Shown in pieces: positions 47,363 to 59,724 of a stretch of DNA of 64,000 bases. The stretch covers positions 1 through 64,000 of the forward strand of contig JADLZK010001324.1 of assembly GCA_015847255.1 (NCBI GenBank), in the 5' to 3' direction. This DNA comes from Hyparrhenia diplandra (Eukaryota; Streptophyta; Magnoliopsida; Poales; Poaceae). The notes beneath the pieces were generated by a model. That model saw only the letters and a list, made by a program, of their open reading frames with translations. It did not search any database and was not told the DNA's origin. Every line of letters begins with the position of its first letter. Positions within the stretch are counted from its first letter, which is position 1. Position numbers and translations under genes: made by a program.

Positions 47363-48399
47363 GGAGTCTGAGAGACAATGAATAAGTAGATGGAGGCAGA
47401 GTCAGAGAAAAGACACTGCTGGAAGAGATAAGGTAAAAGGTGGTTGGTTAGCAAATTTGGACCAGCATTATGTGTGAGACTGAGTCTCACTAACCCAAAT
47501 AATGAAATTTGGAATTTTCTTTCTCTTTCTACCTACCCAACCCAACAGGCCACTGTCTTCATCCTTCTTTTCCTAAACATGTCACATCAATGCAAGTTCA
47601 ACTCACAATCCATACCGCTGGTAACCATGGATACAGTTAAGGGGTGAAAAGGCATTAAACCTAAGTGCAAAGCAAACAAACCGAACACGCTACTTGTGAA
47701 TCGCTTGAGGCTACTCGTGACACAAATGAACTTTATCATCTTCTTGTTGGCATCTGAGGTGCCTGGAGGATGAAAATGAGAACTACATGGACTTGCTACC
47801 TGGTATCGAGCTAGCCGGCATGACAAGGCTTGGTAACTCGGCGTAGAGGTTATGGGGATGGTGGTCAGCAGTGAGGAGGTCAAGATAAAGATGCAAAACA
47901 AAAGTTTAATATGAGCACCAAAGGTGCAAACTTGAAAAGTAGGTCGTGAGATAACATATAGTGTACTTTGTTTCTCCCTCTTGCTAGCAACCTCAACAGA
48001 ACACATACTGGACTTACTCCTAGGATGCATAAATAACGTACCATGTCCTCGGGAAGAGCTCAATGAGATAGAGAGCAGATGGGACCCCCTAAGAAACTAT
48101 CAAGTGCGCATTTGAATGGGATGGCACGCTTGGACTTTTTCGCGTATGAAAAAAATATTTGTAGAAGTGGATTACTTTATGCTGGCACTACAAATTTATG
48201 TGTACATGCACTTATTTTGATACAGTCAACACTGAAAACAGGGATACTTTCAGTGCCCATTGTCTTTGGAAGACCGCCTATAAAAAAAATGTTGGGAGTG
48301 GAATTGGGAGGGGTCCCTTTCTAGCTAAATAGTACGGTCGCCATTCTAATACCAAATGCCAGTGAAAGAAAAGAAGGGTGTCAATAAAAATCATTTGTG

Positions 48400-49178
48400 T
48401 ACTAGTGTTGACCATAAAATCTCAGGTGCGGAACCACCCGCGAAGACCGCCCATGGGTTCACCGTTTAAAAATGGAAAATGTTGTCAACTATGAAGTGTA
48501 GTATATAATTAAGCTCTGTTAGTTTATCTCCACCTAACTTGATATATAAAATTGTGATTTATTTAAGTGCCAACTATTTGTACTAGTGGCCAGTGCATAA
48601 CACAACATTCTTTATTTACAACACAGTCAATGAAGATGGCAATTCCAAACCCCCAACCCCCTTACATGCGCGCCCGTCCCAGCACATGGGTACTCACCGA
48701 GAGTATAGGAGTACGGCCTTTTAAAATGTCTCTGGAAAAAAAAAAGGTTCCATCTTTTGGAAAAAACATTTGGTACCGTCCATGAGTTTTGCCAATTGCA
48801 CTACCTCACCTGAACCAATTGTTGGTTCCACTTGTGGTAACACAGTTACAGACACAATAAAGTAGAACTGTGTGAATACATACAATGCGGCTATAATGTA
48901 TCTGTTACAGGCCAGAAGTGACAGTTACAACAAAGTCTAGCACATGCTTCAATTGTGGTAAGACAGTCACTGACCAAATTACTAATCATTTTTTTCTTAG
49001 ATGTGTGGTACACTCATTTGAAGGTCTTCTGAGCAAAACATGTGTTCAACTTTTATTTTCTGTTGGCATATGAATGTATTAGTAGATAGGAATCATGGGT
49101 AGTAATTTGGCCTGTAACAACAAACTAAATGCTGAACCAACTTCAGACTTGTGTATATACAATGCCTCCCTTCGCCTG
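48400..49178. other. No gene recognised
   Basis: AT-rich spacer after A unit 2; short frame at 48,567-48,785 has no domain. Confidence 0.35.
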
Positions 49179-49182
49179 TAAG

Positions 49183-49334
49183 TATATAAATCCCAGGAGA
49201 AAGCAACCTCTATCAGTCTATTCATCCTTTCCTCAATATTTCTATTCCTTGAATCCAACATCTCAGCTGATGAAATAAGTTGTGTTTAGCAAATGAGATG
49301 GGATAAAAAAATTGCGAATAGGATGCATTGGAAA
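49183..49334 (+). ncRNA. Candidate 21-PHAS lncRNA 5' region, plus strand
   Basis: TATATAAATCCC (49,183-49,194) is followed by a leader (AAGCAACCTCTATC, CTATTCATCCTTTCC) also present downstream of the TATA boxes at 56,451 and 62,057. At 49,313-49,334 the complement matches miR2118 at 16 of 22 (core GGATGCATTGGAAA), 130 bp from the TATA. A diverged relative of the D units. Confidence 0.35.
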
Positions 49335-50745
49335 GACAGCAGGTGCTTTTCTTGTAGTACTTGCTGAAGAGATGAAGGTGCCCGAACAAGAACAGGAAGA
49401 AGGAAGATAGCATGCCTGTGTGTGGCGCTCTGCATACCAGGGGCAATATGTTGTTAGGTGTGCACAATAGGGTATGAAAGAGTCGATGAACGATCCTGTC
49501 TCAGCCTTCCAAACATTGGTCACACAACCTTGCTCGACTTTTATATCGAATTCTCAATTCAGTTCATTGATCCCTATCCATGGTATTGTAGCTAATACAG
49601 TGTGTCACCGTGGATTCAGCCCTATACAGGGCACGAGAAACAGAGTTTCGGATCTATGAATACATTGGAATGCACAAATAAACCTGGCATGAGAAACAGA
49701 GGTTCGTAATTTATTCTCTAAAATATATGGAACATTTTGGTGCATCAAATTGACTAAGGCCAGTCATGTTCACAGAAATAGTTGGGATCTAAGAATACAT
49801 AGGAGTAGGAGGCAGCCAGAAAGCAGTGGTATTGGCACCGTCAAACCAATCTTAGGTCTCTATGAACCATGTTACCTTGTTATGAATAAAAAGTCATTTT
49901 CAAGCAAATTGTTGTCAGCAGGCTTGTATCAGCTGCGCTTCTAGTAATTAAAGTTCTACTTATACAACACTGCATGCAAATGAGGTGTGTGCAGTTCAGT
50001 TAGTGGAAAAAAAGGGAAAGCTTTTAGCCAACCATATGGTCTGAGCAGTATATTTACTTGTACCATGTTGAAGAATTGAACTACAAATTTTGAAGCAGGT
50101 GCTTCGATGAGCTATTTGTTTGTCATTGTGCAGAGAGCTTCTTTATCAATAATTTGCCACCCTGCTGCACCAAATGTTTGTTGCAACTTGTCATTACCAC
50201 TGCATAAACACTCCAGCTCATTGGCCATGCCTAGTTGGTCATTGCGACTTTGGCTCCTATGGTACGATCAATATATGCACTTACAGAGGTTTGTATCTAT
50301 CTCCTGTGGTGTTTAAACAATTCTTGCTGGAAGAGACATCGACAATTTTCAGTTTCAGATACAGTGATATATATTTACCAGGTTTGCCGCAGATCCCAAC
50401 ACCAAACCAATGCTGCAATGCCAATCAAGCCCTAAAATAATCTCTTCCGCAAGCATTGCCTCCCATGGCTAGTCATGTTGTACAGCACCTGATTGGCAGA
50501 TTAAACTACACAGTGTTGCAGATACTGTAACGTCCAAGAACTGTATTATGACGTTGGTAATGGCCAAACACAGCAGTTGCCACGTCTATTAGTAATCGGA
50601 AGAAAGCAGACCACACAAGCTGGAGGTCGAGCTTTGAACTGACCAGGAACCCAAAGTAGGTGTGGATGCCACAGCCTCGAGTTTGACAAATGGGAGATCC
50701 GAGTTCATGCTATGCATGGTGTTTGCTGGACAGTTATCTACTGAA

Positions 50746-50889
50746 TTCCCACTACCTCCCATTCCTTAGGAACACGACCTAAGATTGCACTTAGTATTGT
50801 CTCCCTCTTCTTCTTTTTTTGCGAAGAAGACTCTTCTATCATTCTCACTGCCCACAAAGATGACTGGTTGAATGTGCCTATTTATATAG
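50746..50889 (-). ncRNA. Candidate 21-PHAS or MIR2118-like locus, H unit 4 (best H match)
   Basis: TTCCCACTACCTCCCATTCC (from 50,746) matches miR2118 at 18 of 22. The minus strand contains GGAATGGGAGG exactly as in a miR2118 target. The minus-strand TATATAAATAGG box is 50,878-50,889, 110 bp upstream. The hairpin partner is at 50,685-50,710 (AATGGGAG, GAGTTCA). Strand of transcription decides whether this is a target or a precursor; the promoter favours the minus-strand target. Confidence 0.48.
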
Positions 50890-51019
50890 TTAAAGTGTGG
50901 TTGGATGGAGTGACCAAGTCTGTCACCATTTAGTCTACTACCCAAACTGATCATATATAGTTTCATGGTGCGCAGGCTGGTATATACCTCAGTGTTGTAG
51001 CCTAGAATGAAAAAATACT

Positions 51020-51785
51020 TCTCAGACGTGTGTTTGGGATGCGGACTCTGTCTCAAAAAAATTTGTTGTGCATTCACATTCAGATGGAGCTGCAGGTGTT
51101 GAACCAGTTCAGAAATGATTGTGAAGCAGTAGTAAAAAGGGATGCTGAATTCTCACACCTACTAGTTTTCTGTCATGTGCTTTTAATTTTGCTTATCAGA
51201 TACCTGTTTTCTTTTTGCATATATACGAGTATAGTAGCTCATAAACTTTTGTTTGTCTGTTCACCCTTCTGGAGGAGTCAAACATTTCTTCCTCAAACTC
51301 ACGTATTCTGGATAAGACTACAGACACTCAGAAACACATTTCTAATAGCCAAAATGTATTTTATTCAAAAAAAAATAGCCAAAATGTATCCCTTAAAATG
51401 CAAAGACCACATTTTCTGATAAAACTACACACTCAACAATACATTTCTAATAACGAGATTTAGGATTAAGAAATGCTTAATTGTGTGTAGTTAAAGTTGT
51501 AAAATAATAGTCGTCTCTCACCTCCAATCTGGTCTCTCAGATTCAATAACTCTTCCTCTCACCAGCAGGGAAAGAACCTACAATGGCGACACCTCATTGC
51601 AGGGCCCAGTTCCATTCTGAGCCGACAACCCACTCACCGGACCTTCCCTCGTGGACGTCCCATTCCCACGGCGTGGCTTGTGCCTTACGGTAGGTGTGGT
51701 AGTGATAAGGCCCGTTCATCTGTTCCTTGTTCTTCTGGACTGCATGCAGTACAGAAGAAGCTTGGAAGCTCCCTGTAGGTGAGGT
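51020..51785. other. No gene recognised; partial unit similarity
   Basis: 51,130-51,345 repeats text also found at 45,550-45,665 and 47,050-47,210 (GATGCTGAATTCTCACA, TTTCTTCCTCAAAC). The rest is unassigned. Confidence 0.4.
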
Positions 51786-51788
51786 AGC

Positions 51789-51932
51789 ATGAGCCCTGCA
51801 AGCTCAAATCCCGCTTATAGCAAAAGTGATGACCTAGAGAAAAATCTAGAACTTCAGCATGGAAATAGCGCCGTGGATGCTCAATCTCAAGAAGTGGCTT
51901 CCACCAAAATTCCTGTTGCGTCTCACACCTAG
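51789..51932 (+). CDS. Hypothetical 47-aa ORF, possible exon remnant
   Basis: Reads MSPASSNPAYSKSDDLEK and continues NLELQHGNSAVDAQSQEV to a TAG at 51,930. The polar composition looks more protein-like than most frames here, but I recognise no family, and neither a promoter nor a homologous copy is visible in the window. It could be an exon of a lost gene. Confidence 0.2.
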   Translation: MSPASSNPAYSKSDDLEKNLELQHGNSAVDAQSQEVASTKIPVASHT

Positions 51933-51939
51933 GGTATTT

Positions 51940-53110
51940 TTGTCAGTAGTACTGCTAAGATCACTCCTGCATTCTCGTCTTGATAGCCCAGGGTATGTTC
52001 ACGGGTTTTCCACTTTTCAACTATTGGTCACAGGCTCACTGCACAACCTAAAAAGCTTATTAGCTATTTATAGACGGATATGCAGTTGGCGGTACAGTCA
52101 TCCCTGTATATCTCTCTCATCACCTTTGTAGGCCTCATGTTTCAATAGACCAAGACATAGGAATTAAGGAGGTGTAAAAAAAAGTGTACCATAGAAAAGT
52201 CAGTGAACATAAATATCCCATGAACAACCTTGGCATGTGAAAATTGTCAATACTGGGAAGGTAGAGTTGAGGTGTAAAGCATATGAAATTTGTCAGCCCA
52301 AATGGTACCATTGTGTAGGACACCAACCTATTCAATGCAAACATTTTATCCTGGTGCCTCACATATACCTCCTGCCCCTCTATGTCAACCAAGTGTGCAG
52401 CCTATTCTGTTTAGCACCAGCATGATAAATGCTAATTGCCAGCAAATCTGGGAGAGTGCTCTGCTTTGTAAAACAGGGCAGTTATCTCATTTCTAAAACT
52501 GAGAAAAGTTCTCTGGACATTCTAGTCAATACACTACCAGTTGCTTCACGACTAGACCACATCATGTAGTTCAGTTTTTCACGAAAACATAGGAGAGCTG
52601 CGTATCATTATATTGAGAAGAAAAAGGTTTGTAATCCATTCCCCAAATAACCAGACACACATCAACCGAATAGCACATGCTCGCCTAATCATATAGTTTA
52701 GTAACACCACACACTTCGTGAATCACAACATCCTGGGTAACAGTTGCTGGACCACACAGTTGTAAGAAAAGGGGCGTTGATGTCATTGATTCGTGCTGTT
52801 TCGAGAAGGGGCGTTGATGTTGACCGGGTCGGACGGGTCAATGCGAGCGTCGGCGGCATCGGCGTCGCCGGCGTGTATCGCGGCTTTGGCGGCGACGCGG
52901 ACGGACGGGCCGAGGGGGCCGGTGGGTTTGTGTGGCTTTCCGTTCAGTGGAAGCTTCGTGAGTGTGGACGGGTGTGTTTTTTTTTTCTATTTTTTTTCTC
53001 CTCTGGCCGCATGTTCCGTTGGGTTTGGATGCACTGTTCCATGAACAGGAATCGTGTGTTGGGAGGACCAATCGGATGGTTCGTTTGGTATACAATTGTA
53101 AGAGTATAGT
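51940..53110. other. No gene recognised; GC-rich patch at 52.8-52.95 kb
   Basis: A local repeat GAAAAGGGGCGTTGATGT / GAAGGGGCGTTGATGT (52,768 and 52,804) precedes a GC-rich patch with overlapping frames on both strands. It looks like a transposon-derived segment, but I could not find termini. Confidence 0.35.
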
Positions 53111-53114
53111 ATAG

Positions 53115-54640
53115 ATAACAAAGTATCACTATGCAAGTTGATGAAGTCAGTGGTGGATATTGCAAACATGATGTTAGGGTGCACTTTTGTGGGACCCTGA
53201 TCTGGACGATGAATTCCTGTTAGTGGACGCCACCCCTATCAGCATTGCTGTAACAGAGACAGTATAAAATTGTTTAGAGAACTTGATCGAGTGGAAACGG
53301 AGTGGAGTAGCAACCACAAAGTTTACTGGCTCTAGTTTGCAATGAAATATATATAATACTCTTTGAACTCACTAATCAGAATGGTTGCATTTTTCAACTT
53401 ACTCTTTGGACAATTTATATAGCATGGTTGCATTTCTTCCTAACAGCTATGTGCATTGATCAATCAAGAGGCTGGAATAATAATATATTCCCTGTTCTAA
53501 AAAAAATGGCTGCACTTCTTCGCAGCTCTGTTCAATTGGAGTAATGATAAACTAATTCTGATTTTTAACATTACATCAAGAACATCATTTCATCAATCAG
53601 TCAGAAAAATATAGGACACTGTAGTAAACAAAAGTTGTGCAATACCGAGTAGAACTTTTTTCTGGCAGCTGTAGTAAACAAAAGTAGCGCAACTGGCAGC
53701 TCATTCAATCAAACCAGATGGCATAGGATTTTTTTTTCCTGTTTCATTGGCTAAACTATAGTAGCATCCATAGAAGAACTAGCTTAAAATGGTTAGGTTC
53801 TAGGTTCTAACATACAGATGATTCTGAGTGCAACCTTTTATCATCAGTTCTGTGTTGTTATGCTAAAAAAATCCACATAAATTGACTAAGAAAATATACA
53901 TGTCATTGTTATACCTACCGCTAGTAATGTATCAGGTGTCACTAATCACTAATGTATATCACACTGTGTGCATCATCGTTCTTCTGGTGATGAAACAATA
54001 CATGCCCACTGTCCATGTTGGAGAACCAACATTCCTAGTTGAAAAGTAGTCAATCTGCATCTTCTTGTGGCTGGTAAACCGTGGTGAGCCACCTGATCGA
54101 TGTCTGAAGCGAGGCCTGGTGTACTTGTGTAACAAATTCCATGTAGGATTACAGCTCGTGAGAACATTCTTGCCACAAGGCACAGAAATTGGCTGCATCT
54201 CTGTGAAACCATGACTAATGGCTTCGATCCTGATGCCACAAATTCACACCAACTGAATAGTGGCATATGTTCCAGACTTCTTGATCACACTGCCTGGTCG
54301 ATAGTCCACACTAGCTAGTACTACATTTCAACAATGAATAGACGCATAATTTTTACTAAATGTCTTAAAGAAAGCTGTACCAACCACAAACTGGCATTGG
54401 GGTGGTGCACTTTCTCTCTATCATCATTTGAGAGTCACATTTGCCACTTTATGTATACACACAAAATGTAACTGAAGATATATATAGGAGCCAGGATATA
54501 TTGACCTGATTCAATTGGTGTGGTGGATGGTCATTGAATAGATGGGTGGTACTATGATAATAGCACTACTGAGCTCTCAGGACTAGCTTGGTCATAATTT
54601 CTTACACCTGCCATCGAATATGCCTGGTTATACCTATATA
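53115..54640. other. No firm gene; one exon-like minus-strand frame
   Basis: On the minus strand, 54,198-53,959 is open and reads with CNPTWNLLHKYTRPRFRHR and SGGSPRFTSHKKMQIDYF, a plausible-looking but unrecognised peptide. The rest is AT-rich without supported features. Confidence 0.25.
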
Positions 54641-54930
54641 TGCTGGGATAACCCGGCAGAAAGAACCATGGAAGAGCATGTAGCTGTGTTGGAGCAGCAT
54701 GGGGACAAGATGAACCATGGAATTAGCTCTTCACCAGCACTGTTGCCATTGAAATTGAGACCAATAGACGTCATTCCATCTGATTGGATAACCCGGCAGA
54801 AAGAACCATGGAAGAGCACAATGCAACAAATTGGTTCTTCACCGGAGTTGTTGCTGGTGAAATTGAGATTGACAGACATCGATACCTCAATTGGAATCAT
54901 TGGCAGCAGGAAGAACCATGGAAGATCCAT
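54640..54930 (+). repeat. Short tandem repeat, about three units of 110-140 bp
   Basis: GGATAACCCGGCAGAAAGAA with CCATGGAAGAGCA occurs at 54,647 and 54,785. A shortened version (GGCAGCAGGAAGAACCATGG) is at 54,901. Each is followed by TTCACC-G/A-G and TTGAAATTGAGA-like text. A 117-codon plus frame crosses the array; it is probably non-coding. Confidence 0.7.
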
Positions 54931-55479
54931 AAATGTGTATAGCAATGATTTAAGTACAAATTTAAGTTTTTAAATTAAATAATAATGGGATTGGTGGCTA
55001 ATTATGTAGAAAATTTAATAGATCTAATGATTATTGTTGATGAGGCATAATCAATTCAATGGATTTTACGATTATTGTAGGAATTTTAAGGACTTATCCT
55101 TTTTTTAGCACATCTGGTGAGGATTAATGTGGTTCCTCCGATCCGTTGGGGCTTCCCATTAGTAATGGTAAGATAAATCACAAGAACATGTCAATGTTAT
55201 ATCTTGCTTGATCTTTTGAGTATGTATACATCCTTTGTCACCAAACATTGTGTTAATAAATGGTAAGTTGGATAAGAACCATCTATAGATCTGCAATCCC
55301 TTCCATTTTCCTAAATATGGTGTGTGGATGTATAAAACGTTTCCTGCCTAAGGGGACTTAGGCATGAAGATCTGCTAGCATCGACTTCTTCCAAAGTTGA
55401 TTGCAGCGCGAGGGAGTCACGCTGTACTCCCAGGTTGGCGTCACCCATGATGAGGGGCGTCTAAGAGACCGTGTCTGGA

Positions 55480-56965
55480 CTATTCCCGCCTATGAAATAT
55501 ATATAGAGAAACACAAAATAAAACAAATTAGTAAGAAATATAAATAGTAAACTGAACTTAAGGCAAATCACTTCTTCCAAAGTTAAAACGAATCAATTAT
55601 ATGTCATCTCGTGCTATCATCTTGCAAGAAAACTGAACTAAATTACCTGCTGTTTTCTAACGTTTACATAGAAGTATAATAATCCTCAACTGACGTCACT
55701 TGATAATCAATAATCACACAATGCCTTGATGCTTTACCGCCAGTAGATTGTGGAAGACTATGGAGAAGGATTGTATGAGCCGATATGTCCATGAGACAAT
55801 GATAAGTTCTATATTGACTCCCCACCCTGGACATACTGCCTCGCAGATTTCTTGCACTGCTCTCAGAGCTGACAGTTAGTCATCGCTAGCTGATGATGAC
55901 TGTGGTGCATCTAGTGCTCCAGAAATCCTCCACGTGAGATCGGATGCTGATATCCATCACAAGAGTGGTGGCTGCTCAGTATGTTGAAGAGATCCTGGAT
56001 GTGATGGGGTGGCAAAATGCTAGCATGGGCCATACCAGATAGCCATTTATCTCGCTCCTTCTCCAACAATGGGATGCTATTGCAGGCCAAAAAGAGTACG
56101 CTTGCATTGTAGGAAGGCTATACACTAAGCACATCACTTCTTCGGAAACCTAATGTCCTGCTACCTCACATTCCAGGAGGTATATTGTTCGTCCCCTCTC
56201 AGTTTGTTTCTAAGTTTTTGCACAAGGGAAGGAAGCAGAACCTATACAACTCATCAACATACCAGGTTCGATAGTATATATATATCATGTGCGATGGCAT
56301 GGTACCTTGTCTTCTTTGGTACTGTAACTATAAATGACAAGCTAGTGGCTTCAACAAATTTATCCACCTCATCATGTAACATTAAAGAAACCACTTGCTT
56401 CTTGTAATTCCCTAGAGTGAAGGAACCTTCTCTTTCCATGTATCCATGCATATAAATTATAATAGGAGGCAGAAGCAGCCTCTCTGTGGATTTATTCATC
56501 CTTTCCCCAATATTACAATTCCTTACTTTGAACGTCTTGGTAGATCAATTAAGGTGGGAATCGGAGGCAACTGGAAAGCCTCAGTAGCATCATTCTGCTG
56601 AAGGCTTAATAGGAGTTTTTCCGTAATGTTTCAACCACTACTATCTCCCACAGCTTGCCCCACAGCTTCCAACTTCCATTGCCGCTCCAACTATCATGCC
56701 AGGTCATAGGGCGTGCAAGTCGAGCCATATGCTACTAGGTCTGGATGAAACCGGCTGCGGCAGGGATGGTTGGAAGCTGCATGCTGGTGATAGTGAGATG
56801 GGTCATGTCACATACTGCTTTTACACATAGGACACTGGTGGACGCTCTCGAGCAGCTGCATGCCTGCATACTGTCTTGCCTTGTTTGATAGCTGTGAGTC
56901 TGATGTAACAAGGATTCCTCGGCTAGGTGCTGGAAGATATTTTAGACATGCTTCCCTGGACATCT
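55480..56965 (+). repeat. Duplicated unit D, copy 1
   Basis: Shares long stretches with 61,270-62,585 (TGCAGGCCAAAAA, CAACTATCATGCCAGGTCAT, GCAGGGATGGTTGGAAGCTG). Its first 160 bp match the window's last 170 bp (CTATTCCCGCCTAT, CAAATCACTTCTTCCAAAGT), so a third copy starts at 63,830. Confidence 0.85.
56451..56576 (+). ncRNA. Candidate 21-PHAS lncRNA 5' region, D copy 1 (plus strand)
   Basis: A plus-strand TATAAATTA (56,451) is followed 104 bp later by 56,555-56,576, TGGGAATCGGAGGCAACTGG and AA. Its complement matches miR2118 at 18 of 22, including the block GGAGGCA. The same arrangement recurs in D copy 2. Confidence 0.45.
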
Positions 56966-56969
56966 AATT

Positions 56970-57256
56970 AACGACTGATGACAACGATGTGCCACTCGAG
57001 GTAAAAGTTTAGCAAAATATAACCGGGCTGTTGCCAGCGGAGGCAAGGGGCAAATGAACGTTTGTCGTGTTCGTCAGGAGCTTCTGAATGACAGGACTGT
57101 TGAACTACGTGGCAGTGTGCTGCGTGCAGCTAGATCTTTTATTCGCCGGTGTACCAAGTGAAAGCCATACAAGTTAACAAACTACTCGATTTGCCTGCAA
57201 CCATTGTATTTGAATTACAGAACAAAAGAACTATTCTGCAGTACGGTGGTTTGATT
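56970..57256. other. Spacer before retroposon copy 2; no gene recognised
   Basis: No supported feature. Confidence 0.4.
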
Positions 57257-57273
57257 TAGGCAAAATAGGCAAT

Positions 57274-58498
57274 TTTTTTTTAGATAACGGAATTACATTC
57301 CGGCCTCTGCGGTAACGCACACAGCCAAAGCCTCTGCGTGACCACACACAGCCAAACTTATTATAGAATCTAAGAATAAAAATAAACTTTAGTACATGAA
57401 GATATGTGTACTAAAGATCAACGGGCATCCATAGCGTCGAAGAATTGAGATCCATGGACACTCCACCTCAGCGCGTCCGACGAGAAGGCAAAGTGATGTC
57501 GCCTTCCAGACATCCCCAACTGCAACTGGCAAACCGGCCCACGCTTGATCCAAAAACCAGAACGTGGATTAGATCTGAAGATAGATATGTCGCCGTCTCT
57601 GTGTGATATCGGGTCGCCAGGGTGCATCGCAACGCCGAATGGTCGCCATTGGGGAAGCACCGGTCCTCGACGGAACAGAGGTCGTTGCTCACTGTTAGAA
57701 TGTGTGAGCAACGGCCACCGTCGTCGTGTCGGCGAAGACGGGAAGTCGACACTGGATCTGCGATCCCATCCTCTCCTCCTCGATCTCCACCTTGGGTATC
57801 CCCACCTGCAGCTTACGCGCGAGCGGCGTGAGCTGCTGTCGCCGGCATCGAATATGCTGGCGGCATGAGGTCCTCGTCGTAGCACCTTCCGTAGCAGCAG
57901 TCAACAGCATGCTGAGGATGACGCCGTAGACCGCTGTCTCGCCGACGAAGCCCGGCTGGCGAGGATGCCGAGCAGCACCGCGCAGAAGACAAATCAAAGC
58001 TTGAGGAGACCGGATCCACCCCCTGGCCGCTGGAGGGGGCGCCACCAGATCAGCCATGAGGACGCCCGGCTCTGGAGCCGCCGTCGCCGCCGTGCACGAC
58101 ACCAGGAACTGGGCGGCGCCCGCCGTAGTGGGAGCGCGACTGCACCGGGCCTGCGGGCGTGGTAGACGGCGAGGAGCTTGGCGGCGAGCGCGGAGGGCCC
58201 CGGATGCAGCGGTGGTTGAAGCGGAGCTTGACGAGGAGGAACAGGAGGACGCAGGAGGCAGCCCCGACGGTGGAGTGGATGCTGTCTTACCACGCCCGGG
58301 GCCACCGCCGCCACCGTCCTCCGACGGCTGCGTGGCGGGCCCGTCGAGGGCATCGCGGGCGCGAGAGGCGCGAACCCTCACCTGGCAACTGCATATGCAC
58401 GGTGGTGGCTCCTGGCGGTCGTACGTCGCCGTCCGGCCGGCCGGCCTCACCTCCGCTGCGCGGGATCCGCACAAGGCGGACCTGTTGGACCTGGCCCC
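57274..58498 (-). mobile_element. Poly(A) retroposon, copy 2, carrying the same OSCA4/CSC1-like piece
   Basis: Similar throughout to 33,021-34,244 and about 25 bp longer at its 5' end. On the minus strand it ends in TTCCGTTATCTAAAAAAAAA. It is flanked by a 17-bp duplication with one mismatch (TAGGCAAAATAGGCAAT at 57,257 and TAGGCAAAAAAGGCAAT at 58,499). The channel-like reading (GAASCVLLFLLVKLRFNHRC) persists, but about 20 bp upstream of it are deleted and the frame shifts afterwards. A 290-codon minus frame spans the element in a different phase and is unlikely to encode a channel. Confidence 0.75.
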
Positions 58499-58519
58499 TA
58501 GGCAAAAAAGGCAATGCCG

Positions 58520-59720
58520 TCCTTCAACTCTTGCTCTTGGGTCAAGTTTGTCCCTGAACTCTTGCAAAGGCCAATTTAGTCCTCGAATTCTTGCTCTTCA
58601 CTTCAATTTCGTCCTCCAACCAACCTGGACGTCCACGTTGGCATGCAAACTCAGCACCCAATGAGCTTAGGGTGTTGTATTGATCACAAGCAGCAAATGT
58701 GAAAACACTTGACCAAAGCTCACAGTAAATGTACAGGAAGACCTAGACTTCTATAGGGAAGACTTGGACTTCTAGAGGGTGCTCTGTCCTCTGCCTTGAT
58801 CAGAGGCAAGGACTTGACTGAGCCACCATTGTTGAAAGGAATGCCCCCCTAGTGTGCAGTAGCAAGGATAAATAGAGGGAGGCACCCCAGAGCCTTTTAA
58901 CCCAAGCTTCACCAACGTGAAAGCAACCTCTATATCCACTGATCAGGCAGCTACTGTTAACACTAGGAAGGGGTTTTCCCAAACCCACTGTGTTCATCCC
59001 CACTGTGATGGCGAATCCCAACGATTGTATGAACAACTATTATACTCCTTTATCTATTTTCTAGTGTCCTAGTAGAGCTTAATGATCCTGGAAATCTAAC
59101 AAAGGGTTCCAAGTTCTATTGAAATGACAAATTTACCCCACATATGTTTAGACAGAGCAGCCGTATGAAACTAAGTTCATAATATGGAATCTATGGAAAC
59201 TCTGTTAGATGGCAGCATTCTCATCCGATGCCCATCGATAGAGGTAGGTTATCTACTACACCTATGTAGGTAAACCCCACTAGGGGAGTTCTCTGGCTCC
59301 TGGTGAAGCCACGTCATCGGCAGGTCCCACAAGTCAAGCCACTAATCTAAGTAAAACCCACTACAAAAATAGTGATGCACGTCATCAACCAATAATTATG
59401 TGTGTCTCTACGCTTCACCTTCTGCACGTCCAGATGCATCCTAGCATGCAGGAACGAATGTGCTTCACCTTCGATCCAACGCTTTGACTCCTGCATGACC
59501 CCTAACCTGTAATCTTCCCGCTATAAAACAGCCCCAATTATTTCTGGCCCTCGCAAGCGCTATTCCTGAGACGGCACCTGCAGCAAGGGCCCCATGGCAG
59601 CTTGTGACCAGGGAGGATGTAAGCCATAGCTAGAGCCAGTGCTAGAGGCCACGTAACGCCGCTTCGTGCCCACCATCCATCTTCGGCCGACGGACGTCGC
59701 TTGCTCGACCCTCGTGAAGT
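58520..59720. other. No gene recognised
   Basis: A plus-strand GATAAATAGAGG (58,867) and the following AAGCAACCTCTATA and CCACTGATCAG text resemble the leader of the 49.2 kb and D units. No good miR2118-like site follows; TAGGAAGGGG at 58,964 matches only the first part. Possibly a decayed unit. Confidence 0.3.
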
Positions 59721-59724
59721 CTCG

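Larger units (their letters stand above)
41570..51010. repeat. Array of repeated non-coding units (A and H families)
   Basis: Two A units (41,570-42,440 and 47,350-48,390) share GGAAGAGATAAGGTAA, GAGTCTCACTAACCCAAATA and ATGAGAACTACATGGACTTG. H units at 42,545-43,130, 44,870-45,460, 46,250-46,900 and 50,370-50,990 share ACCAAACCAATGCTGCAATG, TTGTACAGCACCTGATTGGC, a 90-bp potential foldback containing the miR2118-like site, and a minus-strand TATA box. A fifth H unit is split (43,200-43,260 and 43,905-44,100). Spacing is irregular (1-4 kb), with later insertions between units. Confidence 0.85.

Noticed and set aside
52237..52425. Zinc-knuckle-like reading (CKAYEICQPKWYHC, GHQPIQC)
   Set aside because: Cys/His spacing does not fit the CCHC pattern and no neighbouring gag or polymerase is present.
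54227..54248. Additional miR2118-like site (ATCCTGATGCC followed by weaker similarity, 16 of 22)
   Set aside because: Only the first half matches well and no TATA box lies at the expected distance on the minus strand.
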